Assembly: GCF_023074175.1 (NCBI RefSeq)
Contig: NZ_JADPKS010000104.1
Location: forward strand, 86,773 to 150,772
Length of the DNA: 64,000 bases
Reading direction: 5' to 3'
From: Bradyrhizobium sp. 139
GTDB taxonomy: Bacteria; Pseudomonadota; Alphaproteobacteria; Rhizobiales; Xanthobacteraceae
A program made the translations under genes and the position numbers. The notes under the pieces were generated by a model, which saw nothing but the letters and a program-made list of their open reading frames with translations, did no database searches and had not been told where the DNA came from. Below are positions 44,756 to 54,383 of the stretch, piece after piece; the first letter of the stretch is position 1; every line of letters begins with the position of its first letter.

Positions 44756-45259
44756 TCAGGCCGGCTGAAGGACGAAATGCGCCTCGAGGCTGGTTTCCTT
44801 TGCGCTCCGCATCACTGGCCGCAGGAAAACGGTTTTGAATTCACCGCTGTCATAAGCGAGGTGGCCATGCGGCTGGCCGAAGATGGGAATGATCTGCGGC
44901 ATCTCGAGCCGGAACTTCCCATCCTTGTCGGTGAGCGTGGCGCCGTGGCTCTGCGGTTCGTGCTCCTGTCCTTCGGTCGTGTGCGCCCAGATCTGGATGC
45001 GCTGCCCGGCGAGCGGAGCCCCATCGCCGGCGCGGCGTACGGTGCCACTCATCCAGAAGCCACCCTTTCCGATCCGCTCCACGATCGCGGCGCCCTTGCG
45101 GTAGTTGTTCGCCCCGCCCGACATCGAATCGGTCGGCGCGAGGCCTTCCGCGCGGGCAGGCAACAGCAGCCCGGAGACCCCGGTTGCCAAGACTCCGGTT
45201 GCCAGGACGGAGCCGCCGGCGGCGAGGAAATTGCGGCGGTTGAGTACGACGGTGGTCAT
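44756..45259 (-). CDS. Tat-exported protein with intradiol-dioxygenase-like fold
   Basis: 167 residues. A twin-arginine signal (NRRNFLAAGGSVLATG) leads to a mature part of about 130 residues that resembles the core of intradiol ring-cleavage dioxygenases (GAPLAGQRIQIWAHTTEG, TLTDKDGKFRLEMPQIIP, PHGHLAY). The tyrosine ligands that hold iron in the true enzymes appear to be missing (IPIF where PVxY is expected), although the histidines near PHGH remain. So catalysis as an intradiol dioxygenase is doubtful. Directly before the ferric-reductase-like gene. Confidence 0.78.
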   Translation of the reverse strand: MTTVVLNRRNFLAAGGSVLATGVLATGVSGLLLPARAEGLAPTDSMSGGANNYRKGAAIVERIGKGGFWMSGTVRRAGDGAPLAGQRIQIWAHTTEGQEHEPQSHGATLTDKDGKFRLEMPQIIPIFGQPHGHLAYDSGEFKTVFLRPVMRSAKETSLEAHFVLQPA

Positions 45260-45396
45260 GTCGGTTCCTCCTGGCGACGCTGCAGTGGCTCCACTGAGAG
45301 TACAACAACAGGCGCGAGACGCCCAGTTGAGACGAAGGGCGCACCAGGTCGCAATAACGGGGTTGTGAATGGGGTTTCAGGCCGCTCGAACAGCTT

Positions 45397-45491
45397 CGCA
45401 GGATGGGTAGAGCGGAAGCGAAACCCATCGAGCCTTGCGCGATGACGAAACAAGATGGGTTTCGCAAGTGCTCTACCCATCCTGCGCGCTG
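45397..45491. repeat. Palindromic repeat, GGATGGGTAGAGC family, copy 3
   Basis: Arms AGGATGGGTAGAGCGGAAGC and GCTCTACCCATCCT with the inner pair GAAACCCATC / GATGGGTTTC. Nearly the same as 43470-43566. It separates the Tat-exported gene from the luciferase-like gene. Confidence 0.75.
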
Positions 45492-45554
45492 ACACTACAT
45501 GTCACGTTCCAGATGCGCATGCTCGCGCAAGATCCTTCACTCCGGTAGCCTCCC

Positions 45555-46550
<996 letters not shown>

Positions 46551-46591
46551 GCGTCAAGCGGGTCTCCCTGCGGCCGATCCTTCGAGACGCT

Positions 46592-47467
46592 TCAGTCCGG
46601 ATAGCCGAACAGCTTCGCCGGATTGTGCACCAAAATCTGTTCCAGCTCCGCCTGATCAGGCGCGTAGCGGTACATCAATTCGAGCAGGTCGGCGTCGTTG
46701 GGCGGCTGCTTCACCGACACCGGGTGCGGCCAGTCGCTGGCCCAGACGCAGCGGTCGGGTGCTGCCTCGATATAGGCGCGCGCGATCGGGATCACGTCGT
46801 CGTAGGGCGGGCCGGCCTTGGAGGTCTTCTCGCCGAGCGACAGCATCACCCAGAAATTGCCCTTGGCGAGCAGCTCGAGCATCTTGCGCAAATTCGGATC
46901 GTTCTTGCCGGCTTCCGGATCGGGCCGCGCCATGTGGTCGATCAGCACGGGTACGTCGAGATTCTCGTATTTGGCGACGCTGGAGACGATGCCGTCCTTC
47001 TCGGGCTGGATCTTGACATACCAGCCGAGCTCGCGAATCCGCGCGATGGCGCGGGCGAAATCGGCATCCGACAGCACGGCGCCGAGCTCCTGGCGGAAGC
47101 TGAAGCGCGCACCGCGCACGCCGGCGTCGTGCAGCTTGGCAAGATAAGCGTCGTTCGCTTCCGCGAACACCAGCGCATTGGCGCAGCCGCGATAGTTTGG
47201 GCCCATCGCGGCGAGACCGTCGAGCACGACCGCATGGTCGGCACCGTAAGTGGTGGTCTGCACGATGATGCCGCGCTCGATGCCGAGCGCCTTGTGGACG
47301 CGCAGCGCCGCTTCCCAGGTCGCGGTCGGCATCCGATAGGCCGCGCCGGGACGCTCCGGATATTTGTCCACGGGACCGAGCACGTGAAACTGGCTGTCGA
47401 CGGTCTTCGGCGGCGGTGCCTTGACCGGGCGGCGCGGGCTCGGGTCGAACGGCAGATAGGTCGGCAT
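46592..47467 (-). CDS. Amidohydrolase-family metal-dependent hydrolase
   Basis: 291 residues with a TIM-barrel layout. The first strand reads VDSQFHVLGP (D-x-Q-x-H instead of the usual H-x-H), then VLIDHMARPD and WASDWPHP. This resembles the 2-pyrone-4,6-dicarboxylate hydrolase (LigI) and related lactonases. It is the last gene of a leftward catabolic operon; a role in opening a lactone or decarboxylating an intermediate fits. Confidence 0.88.
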   Translation of the reverse strand: MPTYLPFDPSPRRPVKAPPPKTVDSQFHVLGPVDKYPERPGAAYRMPTATWEAALRVHKALGIERGIIVQTTTYGADHAVVLDGLAAMGPNYRGCANALVFAEANDAYLAKLHDAGVRGARFSFRQELGAVLSDADFARAIARIRELGWYVKIQPEKDGIVSSVAKYENLDVPVLIDHMARPDPEAGKNDPNLRKMLELLAKGNFWVMLSLGEKTSKAGPPYDDVIPIARAYIEAAPDRCVWASDWPHPVSVKQPPNDADLLELMYRYAPDQAELEQILVHNPAKLFGYPD

Positions 47468-47480
47468 GCAAAATGCTCCT

Positions 47481-47876
47481 TCAGTCGATCATTGCGGTGA
47501 AGTCGCACTGCACCAGCGCGCCGCCGTCCATGTTGTCCATCGGCAGCGCATGGCGCGCCGGGCGCGAATGCTCGTCCGGAAACATTTTCAGCCACTCGAC
47601 ATTGACCGGGCCGCGCTGCGTGCGGTCCTTCAGCCACACCGTCATCTTGATGATGTCGTCGGTGGTGCCGCCGGCGGCCTCCACCGTCGCCTTCATATGC
47701 GCGAACATGTTGGCGCATTGGGCGTCCAGGCTCTCGGGCATGACGCCGGTCGCGGGATCGCGGCCGAGGATGACGCCGGACATCACGAGATTGCCGATGC
47801 GGCAGGCGTTCGGAATCGGATTGGCGTGCTTGAAGCCGCCGATATGGATGCTCTTGCGTCGCGTGTCACCCGTCAT
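47481..47876 (-). CDS. RidA family protein (possible aminomuconate-type deaminase)
   Basis: 131 residues of the YjgF/RidA fold: IGNLVMSGVILGRDPATG, then SLDAQCANMFAHMKATVEAAGGTTDDIIKMTVWLKD and SRPARHALP, where the Arg may correspond to the catalytic Arg105 of RidA. The late Glu of RidA is replaced. Members encoded with aromatic degradation genes act as 2-aminomuconate deaminase; the hydratase next to it supports that. The start at 47876 is the first in frame with this size. Confidence 0.88.
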   Translation of the reverse strand: MTGDTRRKSIHIGGFKHANPIPNACRIGNLVMSGVILGRDPATGVMPESLDAQCANMFAHMKATVEAAGGTTDDIIKMTVWLKDRTQRGPVNVEWLKMFPDEHSRPARHALPMDNMDGGALVQCDFTAMID

Positions 47877-47901
47877 GGCTCGCTTCCTCTTTGTTGTTGG
47901 G

Positions 47902-48705
47902 TCAGACGAACTGGCACGACACCGAGCCGAAGGTGCCGTAATCGGCATGAAAAGTGTCGCCGCGGCGGATGTCCACGGGACGCGTGAACGATCCCGCCAG
48001 CACGATTTCGCCGGCCGCGAGGTGTTCGTCATGCGGCGCGAGACGGTTGGCGAGCCAGGCAATGCCATTGGCGGGATGATTCAGCACGCCGGCGGCAAGG
48101 CCGGTCTCCTCGACCTCGCCGTTGCGGAACAGCAGCGCGCCGATCCAGCGCAGATCTGCATCCAGGGGGCGGAACGGGCGGCCGCCGAGCACCAGCGCGG
48201 CGTTCGCCGCGTTGTCCGAGATCGTGTCCATGACTTTTCGCGTTTTGCCGGTCTCGGGATCGACGCGGTGCATGCGCGTCTCCAGGATCTCGAGCGCGGG
48301 CGTCACGTAATCGGTGGCGTTGAGGACGTCGAAGATGCTGCAATCCGGCCCGCGCAGCGGCGCCTTCAGCATGAAGGCGAGCTCGACCTCGATTTTTGGC
48401 GCGTGAAAGCGGTCGAACGGGATGGGCGTGGCGTCGGCATAGAACATATCGGCGAACAGAACGCCGTAATCGGGCTCGGAGATGCCGACCGCGTTCTGCA
48501 TCGCCTTCGAGGTCAGGCCGATCTTGTGGCCCTTGATGATGCGGCCGCGCCCGAGCTGGAGCTTGGTCCAGGCGCGCTGGACCGCATAGGCATCCTCGAT
48601 GGTGAAGCCGGGATATTCTTTCGAGAACATCGGGATCAACGCCTTGGTGCGCTCGGCCTCATCGAGGCGGGCGGCGAGGCGTTCGATCGTGGCGGCGTCC
48701 AGCAT
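47902..48705 (-). CDS. 2-oxo-hepta-4-ene-1,7-dioate hydratase-like (HpaH type)
   Basis: 267 residues. The family pattern is clear: GHKIGLTSKAMQNAVGISEPDYG, KIEVELAFML, the C-terminal GEIVLAGSFTRPVDIRRGDTFHADYGTFGSVS. It hydrates the double bond of a 2-oxo-enoate in the lower meta-cleavage pathway. Next to RidA and an FAH gene. The exact substrate could be a heptadienedioate or a pentenoate. Confidence 0.92.
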   Translation of the reverse strand: MLDAATIERLAARLDEAERTKALIPMFSKEYPGFTIEDAYAVQRAWTKLQLGRGRIIKGHKIGLTSKAMQNAVGISEPDYGVLFADMFYADATPIPFDRFHAPKIEVELAFMLKAPLRGPDCSIFDVLNATDYVTPALEILETRMHRVDPETGKTRKVMDTISDNAANAALVLGGRPFRPLDADLRWIGALLFRNGEVEETGLAAGVLNHPANGIAWLANRLAPHDEHLAAGEIVLAGSFTRPVDIRRGDTFHADYGTFGSVSCQFV

Positions 48706-48708
48706 GAC

Positions 48709-49569
48709 CTATTGCTCCGCAGCTACGGTGTTGCGCAGCACGCCGATGCGACTCGACTCCACCTCGACGACGTCGCCGACCTTGAGCCAGCGCGGCGGAT
48801 CAAAGCGCGCGCCGGCTCCGGTCGGCGTCCCCGTCACGATCATGTCGCCGGGCTTCAGGGTCGCGAAGGTCGAGAGATAGGAGATCAGGGCATCGAACGG
48901 GAACATCAGCCGCACGGTGGTGTCCTGCTGCCGCACCTCGCCGTTGACGCGCGTGATGATGTCATGAGGTCCGCGCGGGTCGAGCTCGTCCGCAGTGACG
49001 ATCCACGGGCCGATGCTGCCGGAGCGGTCGAAGTTCTTGCCCTGCGTGACGTTGAACTTGCCGTGCCGCAGCCAGTCGCGGATCGTGCCTTCGTTGCACA
49101 GAGTCATGCCGAAGATGTGCGCCCAAGCCTTTTCGCGCGGAATGTGACGGCCGCCCTGCCCGATCACGATGACGAGCTCGCCTTCATAGTCCAGCTGGTC
49201 CGAAACTCTGGGTTTCTCGAGCGGCTGGCCGGAACCGGTCATTGAGGACATGCTGCGCACGAACAGGCTGGGATATTTGGGCAGGTCCGAACTGTCCTTG
49301 TATTCGGCGTTGCGCTCGGCGTAATTGACGCCGATGCACCAGAGCTTTTCGGGCGCGAGCACAGGCGGCAGCAGGACGAGATCGTCGAGTGCGTGGTCCG
49401 GCTCTTGTCCGGCGATCGCTTCCTGCGCGTCACCCAGCGCGTTGGCCGCAATCAGCGCCTTGACGTCGGAAAAGTCGCGGCCGATCCGCCTGGTCAGATC
49501 GATCACGCCGCCTTCAACGGCTGCGCCATAGCGCGGCTCTCCGTCCAAGAGATAGCTCACCAGTCGCAT
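48709..49569 (-). CDS. Fumarylacetoacetate hydrolase-family protein
   Basis: 286 residues with the family motifs CIGVNYAERN, YEGELVIVIGQGGRHIP (metal-binding Glu residues) and MIVTGTPTGAG near the end. The family covers isomerases, decarboxylases and hydrolases of 2-oxo-dienoic acids. It starts at 49569 and ends 3 bases before the HpaH-like gene; both work on the same class of intermediates. Confidence 0.92.
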   Translation of the reverse strand: MRLVSYLLDGEPRYGAAVEGGVIDLTRRIGRDFSDVKALIAANALGDAQEAIAGQEPDHALDDLVLLPPVLAPEKLWCIGVNYAERNAEYKDSSDLPKYPSLFVRSMSSMTGSGQPLEKPRVSDQLDYEGELVIVIGQGGRHIPREKAWAHIFGMTLCNEGTIRDWLRHGKFNVTQGKNFDRSGSIGPWIVTADELDPRGPHDIITRVNGEVRQQDTTVRLMFPFDALISYLSTFATLKPGDMIVTGTPTGAGARFDPPRWLKVGDVVEVESSRIGVLRNTVAAEQ

Positions 49570-49613
49570 TGTCGTTCTCCAATGGCGTTCAGGCGCGATC
49601 CAAGGCTGCGCGC

Positions 49614-50231
49614 TTACTCGGTCGATTTAGGGGTCTGGAACACGCCGCGCAGCGTCACGATCTCGCCGAGACCGGCGTAGCGCGGCCCGCCGATGCGCGC
49701 GATCGGGTCGAGCGCCGAGGTCTCGACCTTGCCGTCGGTCACGAGGCCGTCGCGAATGTGGAACATCACGACCTCGCCGACGATGAGGCGGCTGCGCGCG
49801 TCGCCGAATTCGAGGCACTGCCGGAAGCGGCATTCCATCGCCACCGGCGCGGCCGCAAGGCGTGGCACCTTGATGCGCTCGCAGCTAAGCGTCTCGAGGC
49901 CAAGCTCGGCGACCTCGCTGATCTCAGGCGGATGCTCGATCGAGCTGTCGTGCACGGCCTGCATCAGCGGCGTATCGGCGATGTGGATGACGTATTCCTC
50001 GGTATCGAGGATGTTGTGCGCGGTGTCCTTGTAGTCCGCGCCCTTGCGGCCGACGCTGATGGCGAGCATCGGCGGCTTCTGCGAGACGAAGGTGAAGGCG
50101 CTGAAGGGGGCGAGGTTGAGCACGCCCGAGCGCGACAGGCTCGTCACCCAGGCAATCGGACGCGGCACCACGATGCCGGTCATCAGCCGGTAGATGCGCT
50201 CCGCGCCGAGCTCGGTAGGGTCGATCCGCAT
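49614..50231 (-). CDS. Flavin reductase family protein (FMN-binding)
   Basis: 205 residues. The flavin-binding segment reads GIVVPRPIAWVTSLSRSGVLNLAPFSAFTFVSQKPPM with LAISVGRKG, typical of the FMN-binding split-barrel reductases (HpaC-like). It would supply reduced flavin to a monooxygenase, for which the luciferase-like gene at 45555 is a candidate, but this is context only. It starts 3 bases after the binding-protein stop. Confidence 0.88.
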   Translation of the reverse strand: MRIDPTELGAERIYRLMTGIVVPRPIAWVTSLSRSGVLNLAPFSAFTFVSQKPPMLAISVGRKGADYKDTAHNILDTEEYVIHIADTPLMQAVHDSSIEHPPEISEVAELGLETLSCERIKVPRLAAAPVAMECRFRQCLEFGDARSRLIVGEVVMFHIRDGLVTDGKVETSALDPIARIGGPRYAGLGEIVTLRGVFQTPKSTE

Positions 50232-50234
50232 CGA

Positions 50235-51194
50235 TCAGTCAGCCTTGATGTTGGCCTTGCGCACGACCGGAATCCATTTGGCATCCTCGCGCTCGAGATA
50301 GGCCCTGAACTCGTCCGGCGTCATCGGAACTGCCTCCCCGCCGAGCTTCTCGAACTTGTCGACCACGGCGGGGTCTTTCAGGATCGCGGCCAGCGTCTCG
50401 TGCAGCTTGTCGATAACAGGCGCCGGCGTACCTGCGGGCGCGAACAGGCCTGTGAAGGTCTGGCCGTCGAAATCCTTGTAGCCGAGCTCGGCGAAGGTCG
50501 GCACGTCAGGCAGCGACTTCAGGCGATGCGGGCTGGTCACAGCCAGCGCCCGGAACAGGCCGGCCTTGATGTGCTGGAGGCTGACCGTGAGCTGGTCGAA
50601 TGCGAATTGCACCTGGCCGCCCAGCAGATCGTTGATCGCCGGCGCGTTGCCACGGTAGTGCGCGGTGACCCATTGCAGGTCGAGGCTCGACTGCATCAGC
50701 TCGCTGAGCAGATGGTTGGTGGTGCCGGGACCGGGCGAGGCCATGGTCAGCTTTCCGGGCTCGCGCTTGGCGAGATCGATGAATTCCTTGAAATTCGCCG
50801 CCTGCACCGACGGATGGACCTCGAGCACCAGCGGTGTCATCGAGATCGTCGAGATCGGCAGGAAGTCCTTCTTCCAGCTATAGGCGTCGCGCTTGTTGAT
50901 TTCGGTCGCGAACAGCACGGGGCCGTTGGCGCCGACGAACAGCGTGTAGCCGTCGGGCGCCGATTTCGCGAAGGCTTCGCCCGCGATCATGCCGCCGGCG
51001 CCCGCCTTGTTCTCGATGATGAAGGGCTGGCCGAGGCGTTCCTGCAGCTTGTCCGCGACGATGCGCGCGGCGCTGTCGACATTGCCGCCGGCCGGATAGG
51101 GCACGATCAGCTTGACGGTGCGCGCCGGCCATTGCTGGCCCGACGCAGGTCCCGCCAGCATCGCGGCTGCTATGGCAATCCAGATTAATCTCAT
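50235..51194 (-). CDS. Bug family (tripartite tricarboxylate-type) solute-binding protein
   Basis: 319 residues from ATG 51194, with GGGAGG before it. Signal peptide MRLIWIAIAAAMLAGPASG. The mature start QWPARTVKLIVPYPAGGNVD is the Bug hallmark and the later GANGPVLFATEINK and FAPAGTPAPVIDKLH segments agree. No TctA/TctB permease genes are here, so uptake must use a permease elsewhere. First gene of the catabolic operon, divergent from the IclR gene. Confidence 0.93.
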   Translation of the reverse strand: MRLIWIAIAAAMLAGPASGQQWPARTVKLIVPYPAGGNVDSAARIVADKLQERLGQPFIIENKAGAGGMIAGEAFAKSAPDGYTLFVGANGPVLFATEINKRDAYSWKKDFLPISTISMTPLVLEVHPSVQAANFKEFIDLAKREPGKLTMASPGPGTTNHLLSELMQSSLDLQWVTAHYRGNAPAINDLLGGQVQFAFDQLTVSLQHIKAGLFRALAVTSPHRLKSLPDVPTFAELGYKDFDGQTFTGLFAPAGTPAPVIDKLHETLAAILKDPAVVDKFEKLGGEAVPMTPDEFRAYLEREDAKWIPVVRKANIKAD

Positions 51195-51305
51195 GTTAAC
51201 CTCCCGGCGGCGCTTCCAATTCCACATCGAATGCCTGACGTCGCATGGCGCTCGATCGCGGCGCAATCTCCCGATGAGCGCTTTACCTGTCGAGTGAATT
51301 ATGGC

Positions 51306-51331
51306 GTTCTTGTCCATATGATGGACAGAAC
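51306..51331. promoter_or_regulatory. Operator-like palindrome over the IclR start codon
   Basis: TGTCCAT (51311-51317) - ATG - ATGGACA (51321-51327) is a perfect 7-bp inverted repeat, extended on both sides by GTTCT and GAAC. The centre is the start codon region of the IclR gene (ATG 51318 or 51321). An IclR dimer or tetramer binding here would block its own translation or transcription and may regulate the divergent operon. Confidence 0.6.
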
Positions 51332-52121
51332 AAATTCCTCAAGGTCCGCCCACGGAACGGCAGAGCCGCGACAGGGCGCGCAGGCGATCCGGCGCGCGCT
51401 CGCGGTGCTGCGCATTCTTGCCGCTGGCCGCGAAGACGGCGTGCCGCTGGCCGAGGTGGTGCGGGCGACCGGCCTGACCCGTCCGACCGTATATCGCATC
51501 GTGCACGCGCTGATCGAGGAGGGCATCGTCGAACGGCACGGCAAAAGCGGCCGCTACGCCATCGGCAATCAGGTGCCCGAATTGGCGCTCGCACGGGCGC
51601 GGCCTTCGCGGCTGCTGGTCGCCGCAAATCCGTCGCTGCGGCGTGCCTCGACCGAGATCGGCGACACGCTGTTCCTGACGGTGCGGACCGGCAACGACAC
51701 GCTCTGCGTCGATCGCAGGATCGGCGTCTATCCGATTCAGGTGCTGTCGATCGAGGTTGGCGCGCGCCGGCCGCTCGGCGTCTCTAGCGCCGGCGTCGCC
51801 ATCCTCGCCGCGATGCCGGCGCAGGATGCGCGAAAAATCGTCGCAGCGAACGAGACGAGGTTCGGGGCCTACCAGACCGACGTCATGACGGTGCTCGGCC
51901 AGGTCACCGCCGCGAGACGGCGGGGATACAACATGCGGGAGATCGGCCTGGTGCAGGGCACGAAATCGATCTCGACCTGGATCAAGACGCCGGACGGCCG
52001 CCCCGCTGCTGCGATCACCGTCTCCGCCGTTCGAACGAGGCTCGGCCCGCGCCGCGAGCAGGAGGTCGTGGAGATTTTGCTGCGGGAGGCGCGGATCATC
52101 GAGCAGGCGATCCGGGGTTAA
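51318..52121 (+). CDS. IclR family transcriptional regulator
   Basis: 267 residues. The winged helix (LAEVVRATGLTRPTVYRIVHALIEEGIVERHGKSGRYAIGNQV) is followed by the effector-binding domain with RPLGVSSAGVAILAAMPAQD and GYNMREIGLVQGTKSISTWIKT. Two ATGs in a row, 51318 and 51321, lie inside a palindrome. An earlier ATG (51231) is possible but its leader is poor. It most likely controls the divergent catabolic operon. Confidence 0.9.
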   Translation: MMDRTNSSRSAHGTAEPRQGAQAIRRALAVLRILAAGREDGVPLAEVVRATGLTRPTVYRIVHALIEEGIVERHGKSGRYAIGNQVPELALARARPSRLLVAANPSLRRASTEIGDTLFLTVRTGNDTLCVDRRIGVYPIQVLSIEVGARRPLGVSSAGVAILAAMPAQDARKIVAANETRFGAYQTDVMTVLGQVTAARRRGYNMREIGLVQGTKSISTWIKTPDGRPAAAITVSAVRTRLGPRREQEVVEILLREARIIEQAIRG

Positions 52122-52233
52122 GGCACAGACGCTTGCGGGGAGAGGGAGTACACCGGCGCTGTCAATGGGCTGACTTCGCGCACCATTTTGTGGCACAAGG
52201 GCCGCCTCCGCCGATCGACCAACGAGGCCACGC

Positions 52234-53529
52234 ATGCCCGCGCCGAAACCGCCTGCCTTCGAGACCCTGAGCCTGCATGCGGGCCAGCATCCGGATCCCG
52301 CGACCGGCGCCCGCGCGGTGCCGATCTACCAGACCACGTCCTACGTGTTCCAGGATTCCGATCACGCCGCCGCCCTGTTCAATCTGGAGCGCGCCGGCCA
52401 CATCTATACGCGCATCTCCAATCCGACCACCGGCGTGCTGGAGGAGCGGCTTGCCGCGCTCGAAGGCGGCGTCGGCGCGATCTGCACCGCGAGCGGCATG
52501 GCCGCGCTGCATCTCGCCATCGCCACATTGTTGAACGCCGGCGACCATATCGTCGCATCGAGCTCGCTCTATGGCGGCACCATCAACCTCCTGGCGCACA
52601 CGCTGCCGCGCTTCGGCATCACCACCAGCTTCGTCAGGCCGCGCGATCTCGATGCGTTCCGCGCGGCGATCAGGCCGAACACAAAGCTCGTAATCGGCGA
52701 AACCATCGGCAATCCCGGGCTCGAGGTGCTGGACATTCCGAAGGTCGCAGCACTCGCCCATGACGCGAAGATTCCGCTCCTGATCGACAACACCTTTGCC
52801 ACGCCCTATCTCAGCCGGCCGATCGAGCTTGGCGCCGATATCGTCATGCATTCGGCGACCAAATGGATCGGCGGCCACGGCATCGCGATCGGCGGCGCCA
52901 TCGTCGACGGCGGCCGCTTCGACTGGCGCGGCTCCGGTAAATTCGGCGTGCTGACCGAACCCTATGGCGGCTATCACGGCATCGTCTTCGACGAGCAGTT
53001 CGGCACCGCCGCCTTCATCATGCGCGCACGCACCGAAGGCCTTCGCGATTTCGGCGCCTGCCTGTCGCCGACCAACGCGTTCCAGCTCTTGCAGGGCGTC
53101 GAGACGCTCGGCGTGCGCATGGATCGCCACATGCAGAATACGTACTCTGTGCTGGAGGCATTGAAAGCCAACAAGGCGGTGGATTGGGTGCTGCATCCCT
53201 CGCTGGAGACCCATCCCGACTATCAGCTGGGAAAACAGCTGCTGCCGCGCGGCGCGGGCTCGATCGTCTCCTTCGGCATCACGGGCGGGCGGCCCGCGGG
53301 CCGCAAGTTCATCGAATCGCTGCGCATGATCAGCCATCTCGCCAATGTCGGCGACGCCAAGACGCTGGTGATCCATCCCGCCTCGACCACGCATCAGCAG
53401 ATGGACGCCGGGCAGCTCAAGGCCGCCGGCATCGGCGAAGAGCTGGTGCGGCTGTCGGTCGGCATCGAGACCGCCTCGGACATCATCGACGATCTCACCC
53501 AAGCGCTGCGCATCTCGCAAAAGGTCTGA
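52234..53529 (+). CDS. metY: O-acetylhomoserine sulfhydrylase (PLP-dependent)
   Basis: 431 residues of the Cys/Met-metabolism PLP family. It opens FETLSLHAGQHPDPATGARAVPIYQTTSYVFQDSDHAA, the MetY hallmark, and the Schiff-base lysine lies in MHSATKWIGGHG. It makes homocysteine from O-acetylhomoserine and sulfide. The alpha/beta hydrolase gene starts 4 bases after its stop. Confidence 0.92.
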   Translation: MPAPKPPAFETLSLHAGQHPDPATGARAVPIYQTTSYVFQDSDHAAALFNLERAGHIYTRISNPTTGVLEERLAALEGGVGAICTASGMAALHLAIATLLNAGDHIVASSSLYGGTINLLAHTLPRFGITTSFVRPRDLDAFRAAIRPNTKLVIGETIGNPGLEVLDIPKVAALAHDAKIPLLIDNTFATPYLSRPIELGADIVMHSATKWIGGHGIAIGGAIVDGGRFDWRGSGKFGVLTEPYGGYHGIVFDEQFGTAAFIMRARTEGLRDFGACLSPTNAFQLLQGVETLGVRMDRHMQNTYSVLEALKANKAVDWVLHPSLETHPDYQLGKQLLPRGAGSIVSFGITGGRPAGRKFIESLRMISHLANVGDAKTLVIHPASTTHQQMDAGQLKAAGIGEELVRLSVGIETASDIIDDLTQALRISQKV

Positions 53530-53533
53530 TACC

Positions 53534-54316
53534 ATGAAGCTCTCCGTCAACGGCGCCGAGGTGTTTGTCGCAACCGGCGGCCGCGACTTCGACAAGTCCC
53601 TGCCTGCGGTCGTCTTCATCCATGGCGCCGGCTTCGATCGTTCGACCTGGGCGCTGCACACGCGCTGGTTCGCCCATCACGGCTATGGCGTGCTGGCGCC
53701 TGATATGCCCGGCCACGGCCGCTCGGCCGGACCGTCACTGTCGAGCATCGCGAAGATGGCCGACTGGATTGCGGCGCTGCTCGATGCGGCAGGAGCCACG
53801 AAGGCGCATCTGATCGGCCATTCCATGGGATCGCTGATCTCGCTGGAAACAGCGGCGCGGCATCCTGGCAAAGTCTCTGCACTGAGCCTGATCGGCACGG
53901 CCGCGACCATGACGGTCGGTCCGGATCTCCTGAAGGCCGCCGAAGCCAACGATCAGGATGCAAACGACATGGTTTCGATCTGGGGTCTCGGCTTCAACGC
54001 CGAGCTCGGCGGCAGCCTTGCACCGGGCCTGTGGATGCATGGCGGCGCGCAAGCCGTGCTGAAACATTGCGAGCCGGGCGTGCTGTTCAGGGATTTGTCG
54101 GCCTGCAATGCTTACGCGAATGCGCTTGCCGCCGCCGCGAGCGTGAAGGTGCCGACGACGCTTATCCTCGGCGAGCGCGATATGATGACCCCGGCCAAGG
54201 CGGGCAAGGCGCTTGCCGCGGCGATCCCCCACGCGAGGACCGTCGTCGTGCCGGGCGCCGGCCACATGATCATGGCCGAGCGCCCGGATGAACTGCTGGT
54301 GGCGCTAAGGAACTGA
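53534..54316 (+). CDS. Alpha/beta hydrolase
   Basis: 260 residues; Ser98 in GHSMGS, an acid in LILGERDMM and His in PGAGHMIMAERP. The fold core begins VVFIHGAGFDRSTW. Lying directly after metY, it could be a homoserine acetyltransferase relative or act on an ester product; the short size favours a plain esterase. Confidence 0.9.
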   Translation: MKLSVNGAEVFVATGGRDFDKSLPAVVFIHGAGFDRSTWALHTRWFAHHGYGVLAPDMPGHGRSAGPSLSSIAKMADWIAALLDAAGATKAHLIGHSMGSLISLETAARHPGKVSALSLIGTAATMTVGPDLLKAAEANDQDANDMVSIWGLGFNAELGGSLAPGLWMHGGAQAVLKHCEPGVLFRDLSACNAYANALAAAASVKVPTTLILGERDMMTPAKAGKALAAAIPHARTVVVPGAGHMIMAERPDELLVALRN

Positions 54317-54383
54317 CAGGATCAATTGTCCATCTTGCGCGTTGCAGTCAGACATCCCTGTGAATTTCAGAGGGAACTGACTT

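Noticed and set aside
47473..49245. 590-codon open frame on the plus strand
   Set aside because: It is antisense to RidA, the hydratase and the FAH gene. High GC content keeps stops out of the opposite frame; its product has no family motif.
49569..51188. 539-codon open frame on the plus strand
   Set aside because: Antisense to the flavin reductase and Bug binding-protein genes, both of which have clear motifs.
52162..53661. 499-codon open frame on the minus strand
   Set aside because: Antisense to metY, whose PLP lysine and family N-terminus are plain.
54362..54383. GGGAAC before the DUF6496-like gene as an EcfG -35 box
   Set aside because: It lies 11 bases before the start codon and acts as the ribosome site; there is no room for a -10 box and leader.
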